IMG/VR virus record: IMGVR_UViG_3300021961_000529
Span: 1 to 26,762 of that record
Reading direction: 5' to 3' (one strand)
Length of the DNA stretch: 26,762 bases
Source of the DNA: a virus
The translations under genes were made by a program, and so were the position numbers. The notes beneath the pieces were generated by a model. The model was given only the letters and a program-made list of their open reading frames with translations, did no database searches and had not been told where the DNA came from. This document shows positions 16,138 through 22,357 of the stretch, in pieces. The first letter of the stretch is position 1. Every line of letters begins with the position of its first letter.

Positions 16138-16418
16138 TGAACGCTCAAGCACTGCTTTATCGTAATAAGTGGGTGCAGGTCATTCGTAAGGGGCAGGCAC
16201 AGCCTACCCTTGCGGAAGCCCAAGCCTACATTGGCGGCTATGTTGAACGTGTGGAATTACCACGCGGCGACTTAGCTTTGGTTGATGAAGAAGGTCTGCT
16301 GAAGGACTTAGAACCAAACCCTGTGACCTTTGAGGAATACGGGGTTTTTCTATGTGGCAAGGCAATCATCATCGAATCTGATGCACGTAATCGCAAATCT
16401 GCGGAAGGGTGGGGATGA
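16137..16418 (+). CDS. DUF3846-like protein (93 aa)
   Basis: Residues 22-80 (QAYIGGYVERVELPRGDLAL ... DEEGLLKDLEPNP ... VFLCGKAIII) follow the DUF3846 pattern found in phages and mobile elements. I start at the ATG at 16137, which overlaps the previous stop and follows a GGGGGGAA ribosome binding site; an upstream in-frame ATG at 16104 lies inside the previous gene. Role unknown. Confidence 0.75.
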   Translation: MNAQALLYRNKWVQVIRKGQAQPTLAEAQAYIGGYVERVELPRGDLALVDEEGLLKDLEPNPVTFEEYGVFLCGKAIIIESDARNRKSAEGWG

Positions 16419-16606
16419 TGACGTTATCGACTGACCTTGATAGGTTGGTTGATGCTTTGGCGAGGTTGACCCAAGACGAATTGGGCAACCTTGCAGAAGC
16501 ATTGACCGAATCACGTGAAGAAACGGCAGATACATTGTCGTTTTTTTTGTGTGCTTGTTTACAAGACAAACAAATAAGAAAGGATGAAAAATATGGAAAA
16601 AACTGA
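16415..16606 (+). CDS. Small helical protein of unknown function (63 aa)
   Basis: It starts with two ATG codons right after an AAGGGTGGGG site; the first overlaps the previous stop (ATGA). The N-terminal half is an amphipathic helix (DLDRLVDALARLTQDELGNL) and the C-terminal part has FFLCACLQDKQ, a short hydrophobic Cys pair, then a Lys-rich tail. No family recognised. Coupling to both neighbours supports expression. Confidence 0.55.
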   Translation: MMTLSTDLDRLVDALARLTQDELGNLAEALTESREETADTLSFFLCACLQDKQIRKDEKYGKN

Positions 16607-16958
16607 TTTAGACCGTAGTTTTGGCACGTCATTTAAAGGCAAGTTCATCATGCCCTATGACCTGCTAGTCAAGGCACTTGGCACACCACATTGGCAATAT
16701 GTGCAACCTTTGAACGGTGAAATCGTTGAAGACAAGGTGGACGTTTCGTGGTGCTTTGAATTTGAGGAAGGACAAGTCGTGACCATCTATAACTGGAAAG
16801 ATGGACGCGCTTACAACGGACGTGACGGCTTAGAGGTTGAAGACATTAGCGAATGGCACATTGGGGGTAATGATTATGATGTTGTTCACTTACTTGCAGA
16901 AGAAATCAATGCCCGTCTTGATGCGGCAGAAGATGGGGGGAATATTTATGAAGGATGA
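16593..16958 (+). CDS. Conserved phage protein with YNWKDG motif (121 aa)
   Basis: I chose the ATG at 16593 rather than 16584, because AAGGA then sits about eight bases upstream. The segment VSWCFEFEEGQVVTIYNWKD and the EDISEWHIGG region recur, from memory, in small proteins of cyanophages and other marine phages. The protein is acidic and looks like a compact alpha/beta fold. No catalytic motif is evident. It overlaps both neighbours by 11-14 bases. Confidence 0.7.
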   Translation: MEKTDLDRSFGTSFKGKFIMPYDLLVKALGTPHWQYVQPLNGEIVEDKVDVSWCFEFEEGQVVTIYNWKDGRAYNGRDGLEVEDISEWHIGGNDYDVVHLLAEEINARLDAAEDGGNIYEG

Positions 16959-17166
16959 ACGACATCTAGCCGCCATCGTTGGGGTTGATAAGCATTGGGT
17001 TGAAATCATTGTGTCACAGCGCAAGGAATTAAGCCCTGCACAACGTGCGGATTGCACTGCTTACATCGTAGCAAATGATGGGGCAATCTACACAGCAATC
17101 AACAAAGCCATTGCATCAATGGTGGATGAATGGAAGGCATTACAAAACTTGGAACAATCCAAATGA
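16948..17166 (+). CDS. Small protein of unknown function (72 aa)
   Basis: The start at 16948 follows a GGGGGG site at 16935-16940 and overlaps the preceding gene by 11 bases; in-frame ATGs further upstream lie deep in that gene. The sequence is mainly helical, with VDKHWVEIIVSQRKELSPAQ and a second helix AIYTAINKAIASMVDEWKAL. I recognise no family. Coupling to the next gene through ATGA suggests it is translated. Confidence 0.55.
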   Translation: MKDERHLAAIVGVDKHWVEIIVSQRKELSPAQRADCTAYIVANDGAIYTAINKAIASMVDEWKALQNLEQSK

Positions 17167-17357
17167 TGACATATGCGTTCCGAATTTGTGTGTCACTTGC
17201 CGTATTTGTATTTGTGTTGGCGTTGATATTTATTGACCCAAATACAGATTGGCGTGGCGTTTTTATAGTCGGGTTCTGTAGCGTATGGAATTGGTTACAC
17301 GCCCATGAAGAATATGAAAAGGAAAAGGCAAGAAAATGGAAAAATACAAAGCACTAG
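17163..17357 (+). CDS. Small membrane protein (64 aa)
   Basis: It starts with overlapping ATG codons, the first overlapping the previous stop. Residues 5-24 (AFRICVSLAVFVFVLALIFI) are a clear membrane helix; residues 31-46 are a weaker second one. A Lys/Glu-rich cytoplasmic tail (EEYEKEKARKWKNTKH) follows. No family recognised. It is the second membrane protein in the early operon. Confidence 0.55.
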   Translation: MMTYAFRICVSLAVFVFVLALIFIDPNTDWRGVFIVGFCSVWNWLHAHEEYEKEKARKWKNTKH

Positions 17358-17671
17358 AATTGCTAGGAAAAACACTAAGGTCAGGTGACCACGTTTACAC
17401 TGTAGTAAAACGAATCAGCAACAGTGGACAATATAGGCACATTGATTTCTATGTGTTCAAGCCGAAGCAGTTTTTTGAAGAAGGTGAAAACCAAGTAGAA
17501 CACAAGAACATCAGTAAAGAGGTAGCACACGCTCTTGGTTTCCCATTTAAGGATAAGACAGGGTGCGTTGGTGTTCAAGGTGATGGCATGGACATGGGTA
17601 AATTTGTTGTCCAAGCCTTACAGGAAAGAATATTTGGTGACGATGGCAAATTGATTCACGTGCCGTTGTAG
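17336..17671 (+). CDS. Conserved phage protein, GMDMG family (111 aa)
   Basis: The pattern LRSGDHVYTVVKRISNSGQ, then RHIDFYVF, followed by AHALGF and the hallmark GDGMDMGKFVV is shared by small early proteins of many unrelated phages (from memory). No enzyme function is established. It is the last gene of the operon: its stop at 17669-17671 abuts the stop of the converging minus gene with no gap. Confidence 0.75.
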   Translation: MEKYKALELLGKTLRSGDHVYTVVKRISNSGQYRHIDFYVFKPKQFFEEGENQVEHKNISKEVAHALGFPFKDKTGCVGVQGDGMDMGKFVVQALQERIFGDDGKLIHVPL

Positions 17672-18049
17672 TTACTCGTAAATTTCACCGCTTAAAAAGG
17701 GGGGTAGTCCTAATTGGTCTGCCCCTCTTGCTTTTGTGCAACCACACGAACAGCCATTCACACCTAACCAAAGGTAAGTATCCTGTAGCAATTTGTCTTG
17801 TGTGCCAAACGTATGGTCAAACCATGCAGGTTCATTGTGGTAAGCGTTGTCACCTAGCCTATGGTGAAGCGGACACAGGGGCATCGTTTCAAAGTGGCTT
17901 GCCCGTCTTCCCATGCCCGTGTGATGACGGATGTGATGGATTTCCGCAGGCGTATCCCATATCCCTAACTTAGCGCAAGCGATACAGCCAAGGCTAGCAA
18001 CGCTGTTTAGATGTTTCTTTTCTTTTACTGTGTGTGGTTTACGCGCCAT
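17672..18049 (-). CDS. Ref-like HNH endonuclease (125 aa)
   Basis: It resembles the C-terminal nuclease domain of phage P1 Ref, which with RecA cuts displaced strands. Visible features are a Cys pair in LGCIACAKLG, EIHHIRHHTGMGRRASHFET and MPLCPLHHR (HNH histidines and metal cysteines), and a downstream YH. A C-terminal NGCSCGCTKARG adds three more cysteines. I chose ATG 18049, since the longer form would need a TTG at 18064. It overlaps the previous gene by 11 bases. As last gene of the replication operon it probably acts in recombination or joint-molecule processing. Confidence 0.8.
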   Translation of the reverse strand: MARKPHTVKEKKHLNSVASLGCIACAKLGIWDTPAEIHHIRHHTGMGRRASHFETMPLCPLHHRLGDNAYHNEPAWFDHTFGTQDKLLQDTYLWLGVNGCSCGCTKARGADQLGLPPFLSGEIYE

Positions 18050-18380
18050 ATTTTTTCTTTTCAATAGTTTGGTTAATCATTTCAGTCTTCCAACGCTCAA
18101 AGTTTATGTCCACAATTTTCTTTTCCCATGCCCACTTTGCTTCTTCACTGATAGCAACCCCAAGCATCTGAATGTGGTTCTTGTAACGTGGGTCTGCCCG
18201 TGCTTCACGTTCCTGACCTGCGGCAGTCTTTTCACCCTGCACCATGTATTCTTTCATCAATTCAGCAAGCAGAATTTGCCTGCCGTATTCCATGACAGAC
18301 AGGTCTTGCTTTGCTTTGGCGTGGTTTTCACCAATCTCGCGCAGTTTGTGTAACTGCCGTTCCATTTGGTCTTCGCTCAT
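18039..18380 (-). CDS. Charged helical protein in replication operon (113 aa)
   Basis: Mostly helical and charged, with a possible coiled coil over the first 45 residues (QLHKLREIGENHAKAKQDLS), then a basic middle (EREARADPRYKNHIQMLG) and a Trp-rich helix. No catalytic motif. It overlaps the helicase stop by four bases and the Ref-like gene by 11, so it is part of the same message and may be an accessory factor or loader. The function is not recognised. Confidence 0.6.
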   Translation of the reverse strand: MSEDQMERQLHKLREIGENHAKAKQDLSVMEYGRQILLAELMKEYMVQGEKTAAGQEREARADPRYKNHIQMLGVAISEEAKWAWEKKIVDINFERWKTEMINQTIEKKKYGA

Positions 18381-19873
18381 GCGTTTGCCCCTCTAAAGTT
18401 TTTAGACTTCGCTTTCTTAATACGCAGATGGTGAAGGAAGCCTTTGACTTCATCACCTACAGGCTTGGGCGCAACCCGCTTCGTGTGCGGAAAATGACCA
18501 AACTTTTCTTTGAATGTCCACGATGCCCAACCTTCCTTGTAACCTTTGCTTTTTGCATAGAAGACTAACTGCGCATAGAAATCTAACTTATGCTGTGGGT
18601 TAATCTTTTCTTCATCTTTTGGTAGTTCAATCAGCCTGCCTTCTTTAATCAAAACCATTTTGCTTTCGGCTGTCGGTGCAAATCCACATGACGGACATTC
18701 AATCGCCCCTTTGAATGGGGTGTAGACCGTGTGACATTTGCAACAAGTGAACGGCTGTTTCTCTATCGGCTGTGGTTCTTTCTTTTTAGGGTCAATAACC
18801 AAGCCTTCAGTCAGTTCCCATTTCGGCACGTCTTCAGGAAAACCGTGTTCATACACGCAACCTGAATGGTCAATAATTAAGGTGTCTTTCTTACCCGCAA
18901 ACGGACGCAATGAACGCCCAACCATTTGCAGATACAGACCGTATGATTTAGTTGGACGGGCAAGGATAACGCAGGAAACCTTTGGTTCATCCCAACCTTC
19001 AGTCAACACCTGACAGTTACACAACACTTTAATCTTGTTTGTATGCAGGTCATGCAACACTTCTTCACGTTCAAGTTCAGGAATTTCACCATCAATGTGA
19101 CCCGCAGGGATGCCGTTCTTACGAAATATCTGTGCCACATAGCGGCTGTGTGCAATGGATGTGCAGAACACAACAGTCGGTCTGTTCTCTGCATACCTAA
19201 TCCAATGCGTCACTATGTCGCCAACCAATTTAGGTTGGTTCATACGCTGTGATAGCGGTCTGTTTTCGTAATCGCCACGCACAACCTTGATACCTTGCAG
19301 GTCAGGCATTGTCGGTGCAACCACACGGTTTGGCACTAAGAAACCACGGTCAGTCAGTTCACGGATAGACCCACATTCGATGAGGTCATCATACATATTA
19401 GCAAGACCCTTGCCGTCTGACCTACATGGGGTGGCAGTCAAGCCAATCACGTAAGCATCAGGGTATTCAGCAACCAAGTCACGGAATGATTTGCTAACTG
19501 ACCGATGTGCTTCATCAAGAATAATTAGGTCAGCGTTAGGCTTTATAAAGTATTCGTTGTCCTTCCTTGCAGTAAAGGTTTGGACACTAGCAACGGTAGT
19601 CTTAGCCCACGAAACGCCTGATTTACCTGCCATCAACACACTGTGATTGACTTCAAAGTCATGCAGTTTGCTACTACATTGCATCACCAATTCACGTCTG
19701 TGCGCTACAAACAGGCATGACTTGTGGTTCTTAACCGTTGCACTAATCATGGCTGACGCAATCACAGTCTTGCCACTACCTGTTGGGCTAACCAACAGAA
19801 CCTTTTTGTTGCCGCGTCTGAAACTATCGCGGATAGCATCAAGGGCAGTTTGTTGATAATCACGCAGGTCCAT
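18377..19873 (-). CDS. SF2 DEAD/DEAH-box helicase with zinc ribbon (498 aa)
   Basis: It has the RecA-like motor with Q-motif-like RDYQQTAL, Walker A SPTGSGKT (29-36), DEAH (120-123), TAT (146-148) and motif VI QMVGRSLRP (316-324). A C-terminal zinc ribbon has C377-x2-C380 and C393-x2-C396. This is the UvsW/RecG-like type found in many marine phages, which unwinds or remodels DNA at origins, forks or R-loops. It follows the primase gene with a 14-base overlap. The combination of primase and SF2 helicase rather than a DnaB-type replicative helicase is notable. The enzyme class is firm; its replication step is inferred. Confidence 0.93.
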   Translation of the reverse strand: MDLRDYQQTALDAIRDSFRRGNKKVLLVSPTGSGKTVIASAMISATVKNHKSCLFVAHRRELVMQCSSKLHDFEVNHSVLMAGKSGVSWAKTTVASVQTFTARKDNEYFIKPNADLIILDEAHRSVSKSFRDLVAEYPDAYVIGLTATPCRSDGKGLANMYDDLIECGSIRELTDRGFLVPNRVVAPTMPDLQGIKVVRGDYENRPLSQRMNQPKLVGDIVTHWIRYAENRPTVVFCTSIAHSRYVAQIFRKNGIPAGHIDGEIPELEREEVLHDLHTNKIKVLCNCQVLTEGWDEPKVSCVILARPTKSYGLYLQMVGRSLRPFAGKKDTLIIDHSGCVYEHGFPEDVPKWELTEGLVIDPKKKEPQPIEKQPFTCCKCHTVYTPFKGAIECPSCGFAPTAESKMVLIKEGRLIELPKDEEKINPQHKLDFYAQLVFYAKSKGYKEGWASWTFKEKFGHFPHTKRVAPKPVGDEVKGFLHHLRIKKAKSKNFRGANA

Positions 19874-20702
19874 ATCGTTTCCATATATCTCTTAGTTGAA
19901 ACATCACTTCACTAATGCTTTCAGGTGGGTTGCAAGCGGCGGCAAAGGCTTGTGCTTCTGCTTGTGCATACTCAAAACTTTCACCACGCTTGCGAATAGC
20001 AATTAACATCTTTACCAATGCTTCATGCCTGTCACCTTCGCCTACGCCATAGCGCAACGTGCCTGAATACTTTCCTTGATAGGTAGACGGCTTGTAATCC
20101 ATCTTAAATTCAGGTTTTTTTGGGCGTTCCAACCCTAGCCCTTCCCTAATTTCAGCCATCGTGTAGGGTTCACATGAAACCTGACTTAGCACTTTGATAG
20201 GGTATGGCTTGGCTTTGTGGTGATAAAAACCTGCAACACGCATCACACGTGGCAAGTCTTTGACCTTTGGGTCAGCGTTAAACTTCTTAGCCAACGCCTG
20301 TTGATACAGTGTGAATGATGCCTTGGGCATATCCTTAACCAACCAATAGCAGTGGTATTTTCCAAAACTTGTGTTGACAATAATGTGCGGTTGTAGGTTA
20401 AACTGTTCAGGCAGGGGTGCGCCATCAAGGTCAATGAACACACTGCGGACATTAGTGATGCAGTCGGTGGTTCTCCCTCTGCCGTTAGTTTGATTGACGG
20501 TGAAGAACACCCCTGCACCCTGTCTGTTCAAATCCCACAGTTCAGCAATGTGTTCTTGGATAGTGCCATGTAACTGACGTATCAGTTTGCGGTTCTTACC
20601 CTTGTCATCAAAGGTCTGAAAACTGTGGTGACTACCAAACGCATCTAAGAACCAAGCGTAATGACTATTTTGATTGAACATCGTCTTCCATCCATTCATC
20701 AT
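19860..20702 (-). CDS. RepB-type (AEP superfamily) primase (280 aa)
   Basis: The sequence VFFTVNQTNGRGR ... NVRSVFIDLDG (residues 65-94) gives the catalytic acidic pair D91/D93 of an archaeo-eukaryotic-type primase. GKYHCYWLVKD (114-124) supplies the catalytic His. DLPRVMRVAGFYHHK (149-163) is the third motif of the plasmid RepB-like primase family. It would make primers for phage replication. I keep the start at 20702, but ATG 20681 with GGAAG upstream is possible. It overlaps the DUF1376 gene by 38 bases and the helicase by 14. Loss of any of these residues is not seen. Confidence 0.88.
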   Translation of the reverse strand: MMNGWKTMFNQNSHYAWFLDAFGSHHSFQTFDDKGKNRKLIRQLHGTIQEHIAELWDLNRQGAGVFFTVNQTNGRGRTTDCITNVRSVFIDLDGAPLPEQFNLQPHIIVNTSFGKYHCYWLVKDMPKASFTLYQQALAKKFNADPKVKDLPRVMRVAGFYHHKAKPYPIKVLSQVSCEPYTMAEIREGLGLERPKKPEFKMDYKPSTYQGKYSGTLRYGVGEGDRHEALVKMLIAIRKRGESFEYAQAEAQAFAAACNPPESISEVMFQLRDIWKRYGPA

Positions 20703-21078
20703 TAGGTTTGTTCCAACGTGCTTCAGCCCCTTTCTTACCTGCGGCTTGCCGCTTCGCCCTGTTTATTGCCTGTTCCCTGCGTTCTTCTTCCGCTTGGATA
20801 CATACAAGGCTGACGCTACCGTCACGTTCCTTGACCTGTTTGAACAGGTGCATCATCTTAGGCAACATCTTGTCTATCTTTTCGATGGTGCAATTACACA
20901 TCTTAGATAGGATTTCAGGGTCAAGTGGTATCTTGTGTCCACGCCAACAGTGGCAATACAACAAGACATACGCGCCCTGTTCTTCAAGCGACATCCGCAT
21001 CCTGCTTGGGTCACTTATCCAATCGCTTGCGTAAAACTGAAACGCAGGCGATTGCTCATCATTGGTTCGTTTTCTCAT
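20665..21078 (-). CDS. DUF1376-type replication-associated protein (137 aa)
   Basis: The N-terminus FQFYASDWISDPSRMRMSLE, then EQGAYVLLYCHCWRGHKIP, is the DUF1376 signature found in the N-terminal part of many phage replication proteins; the fold resembles a winged helix. The C-terminal region is basic (INRAKRQAAGKKGAEARW) and could bind DNA. It is the first gene of the minus-strand replication operon, so it may be the origin-binding protein or helicase loader (inference). A strong operator-containing promoter lies just upstream. Confidence 0.85.
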   Translation of the reverse strand: MRKRTNDEQSPAFQFYASDWISDPSRMRMSLEEQGAYVLLYCHCWRGHKIPLDPEILSKMCNCTIEKIDKMLPKMMHLFKQVKERDGSVSLVCIQAEEERREQAINRAKRQAAGKKGAEARWNKPNDEWMEDDVQSK

Positions 21079-21096
21079 TTGTTTCTATCGCAGTTA

Positions 21097-21144
21097 TTAA
21101 GTTTAGTTAAATGACATCATATATACCTAGGTTAAGTTTGTCAA
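21097..21144 (-). promoter_or_regulatory. Promoter-operator of the replication operon
   Basis: Minus-strand TTGACA (21139-21144), 17 bases, TATGAT (21116-21121): nearly ideal sigma70. The operator TATACCTAGGTTAA (21122-21135 in plus orientation, 12 of 14 to the palindrome) fills the spacer. A weaker copy, TTAAGTTTAGTTAA (21097-21110, 10 of 14), lies at the expected start point. Occupation would block RNA polymerase. This is the clearest repressor-type arrangement in the window. Confidence 0.75.
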
Positions 21145-21189
21145 TGCCCAATTTAAGAAGACGGGTTAGGGCTTCTACTATCTTGGTAT

Positions 21190-21224
21190 GAAGATGAAGG
21201 TGAAGTTGAAGATGAAGATGAAGG
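21190..21224. repeat. Purine-only GAAGATGAAG repeat tract
   Basis: About 35 bases built of GAAGAT/GAAGGT/GAAGTT hexamer units; nearly all purine on the plus strand apart from the T in each unit. It may be a slippage-prone tract or a protein- or RNA-binding element. No coding role is supported. Confidence 0.6.
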
Positions 21225-21257
21225 GGATAAAATCGCATTGGCTTTTTTTAATAACGC

Positions 21258-21279
21258 CATAGCATTGCTATAGCATTGC
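21258..21279 (+). repeat. Tandem 11-bp repeats (C/T)ATAGCATTGC
   Basis: CATAGCATTGC (21258-21268) is followed immediately by TATAGCATTGC (21269-21279). They are flanked by T-runs. Two adjacent copies one helical turn apart could bind a replication initiator or regulator as iterons do, but two copies are too few to call an origin. Confidence 0.5.
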
Positions 21280-21290
21280 CATTTTTTAGG

Positions 21291-21335
21291 GCAAAAAATA
21301 AGGGGTAGGCACAATGAGGATAAAAGCCTACCCCT
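21291..21335 (-). terminator. Intrinsic terminator of the Cro-like gene
   Basis: A perfect 10-pair stem (AGGGGTAGGC at 21301-21310 with its complement at 21326-21335) and a 15-base loop are followed on the minus strand by TTATTTTTT. It lies 43 bases past the stop of the Cro-like gene and isolates that gene from the replication operon, which has its own promoter 150 bp further on. Confidence 0.75.
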
Positions 21336-21377
21336 AAACCGCTTTGCTCTAAGGCTAACTGCGAATAGCCCTGCACC

Positions 21378-21587
21378 CTAGCGGTTGGGTGTGATAATCA
21401 AATCAGGGCGAATGTATTCTACTGTGTAATCGCCTAGTTTGGCAATCTGAAAAGCCCTTAGTGGTGGTATGGTTTGCCACTTTGATACGGCAGGGTGGCT
21501 AATACCCAACATACGGGCAAGGTTTTTGCCGCCGTAATGCGACACGATTTCCACCTTTCGTTCCTTCGCAATTTCAAATTTATTCAT
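21378..21587 (-). CDS. Cro/YdaS-like DNA-binding regulator (69 aa)
   Basis: Residues 16-42 (SHYGGKNLARMLGISHPAVSKWQ) form a helix-turn-helix with the Cro-type recognition helix, followed by IPPLRAFQIAKL and EYIRPDL, the standard ending of Cro/YdaS-like proteins. It should bind a palindrome as a dimer. It is a single-gene unit with its own promoter and terminator, divergent from the SSB operon. No CI-type partner or integrase is present, so it looks like a timing regulator in a lytic phage or the remnant of a lysogeny switch. It is the best candidate to bind the TTAACCTAGGTTAA sites, one of which lies in the divergent control region. Confidence 0.85.
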   Translation of the reverse strand: MNKFEIAKERKVEIVSHYGGKNLARMLGISHPAVSKWQTIPPLRAFQIAKLGDYTVEYIRPDLIITPNR

Positions 21588-21622
21588 GTCTGACCCATCA
21601 TCGTGGTAATTTACTTGGCTTA

Positions 21623-21651
21623 ATATTACAGGTATAATTAACGCAAGTCAA
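21623..21651 (-). promoter_or_regulatory. Promoter of the Cro-like gene
   Basis: Minus-strand TTGACT (21646-21651), 17 bases, TAATAT (21623-21628). A degenerate operator TTAACGCAAGTCAA (21638-21651, 10 of 14) overlaps the -35, allowing autorepression. The untranslated leader would be about 29 bases. Confidence 0.6.
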
Positions 21652-21661
21652 CACATAACGC

Positions 21662-21690
21662 TTGACACGCAGTTTAACCTACGTTAATAT
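21662..21690 (+). promoter_or_regulatory. Promoter-operator of the SSB-nuclease operon
   Basis: TTGACA (21662-21667), 17 bases, TAATAT (21685-21690). The operator TTAACCTACGTTAA (21674-21687, 13 of 14 to the palindrome) covers the spacer and part of the -10. It is divergent from the Cro-like gene. A leader of about 29 bases ends in AGAGGT before the ATG. Confidence 0.75.
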
Positions 21691-21725
21691 ACAAACTCCA
21701 ATAGTAAATCAGAAAGAGGTAGATT

Positions 21726-22346
21726 ATGACTGCAATTATGGCAACAACAAACTTTGGCGGGGACGAAAAGCGTTACCCTGACGTATCCGTAGGGGTGCAT
21801 CAGGCGCGTTGCGTCCGTGTCATTGACTTAGGCACACAAAAAACTGAATACCAAGGTGATGTATCTTGGAAACGTCAGTGCATGATTATTTGGGAAGTGC
21901 CTTCCGAAACAAACAACAACGGTGAACCGCTGACCATCAGCAAGTTCTACACGCTGTCGCTACATGAGAAATCCAATCTTGGTATTGACCTAACAGCATG
22001 GCGTGGACGTGCCTTCACTGAAATCGAAAAGCAAGGCTTTGACATTGGCAAGTTAGTCGGTGTGCCTTGCATGATAAATGTGATGGAAGGTAAGAACGGC
22101 AGACCACGTGTCACTAGCCTAATGCCTTTACCCAAGACAGCGGACATCCCTGCGCAGTATCACGAAAGCATCCTGTTCAGCATTGATGACTTCCAAAAGG
22201 GTGAACGTGGTGCGTTCAACAAGTTGGCAGATGGTATCCGTAACATCGTCCTGCGTTCCAAAGAATTGGAAAACTTTAACGCAGATGCAGAACACACTGG
22301 TGAAGACATTCCTGACTTTACCAATGATGAAGACATTCCATTTTAA
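21726..22346 (+). CDS. Phage single-stranded DNA-binding protein (206 aa)
   Basis: The body is beta-rich and suits an OB-type fold (GVHQARCVRVIDLGTQKTEY, KRQCMIIWEVPSE). The last residues, DFTNDEDIPF, copy the acidic DDDIPF tip of bacterial SSB, which recruits host repair and replication proteins. Related proteins occur next to nucleases in many marine phages. First gene of an operator-controlled rightward unit, followed after 11 bases by a Cas4-like nuclease. A good AGAGG site supports the 21726 start. SSB function is strongly suggested by the tip; the fold is inferred. Confidence 0.8.
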   Translation: MTAIMATTNFGGDEKRYPDVSVGVHQARCVRVIDLGTQKTEYQGDVSWKRQCMIIWEVPSETNNNGEPLTISKFYTLSLHEKSNLGIDLTAWRGRAFTEIEKQGFDIGKLVGVPCMINVMEGKNGRPRVTSLMPLPKTADIPAQYHESILFSIDDFQKGERGAFNKLADGIRNIVLRSKELENFNADAEHTGEDIPDFTNDEDIPF

Positions 22347-22357
22347 GGGGGGGCGAT

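Larger units (their letters stand above)
21145..21377. other. Intergenic region between replication operon and Cro-like gene
   Basis: It holds a purine repeat (21190-21224), a tandem pair of 11-bp repeats (21258-21279) and the terminator of the Cro-like gene. A 24-codon frame at 21188-21262 (alternating Lys and hydrophobic residues) lacks a ribosome binding site, and I do not call it. The AT-rich tract next to short tandem repeats could also be part of a replication origin, but only two repeat copies are present. Confidence 0.4.

Noticed and set aside
21188-21262. 24-codon frame with alternating Lys and hydrophobic residues (MKMKVKLKMKMK)
   Set aside because: It is generated by the purine hexamer repeat, has no ribosome binding site and no homologue I know.
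14482-21690. TTAA pairs as host CtrA sites
   Set aside because: CtrA uses TTAA pairs with seven bases between; these have six and perfect dyad symmetry. Kept only as an alternative binder.
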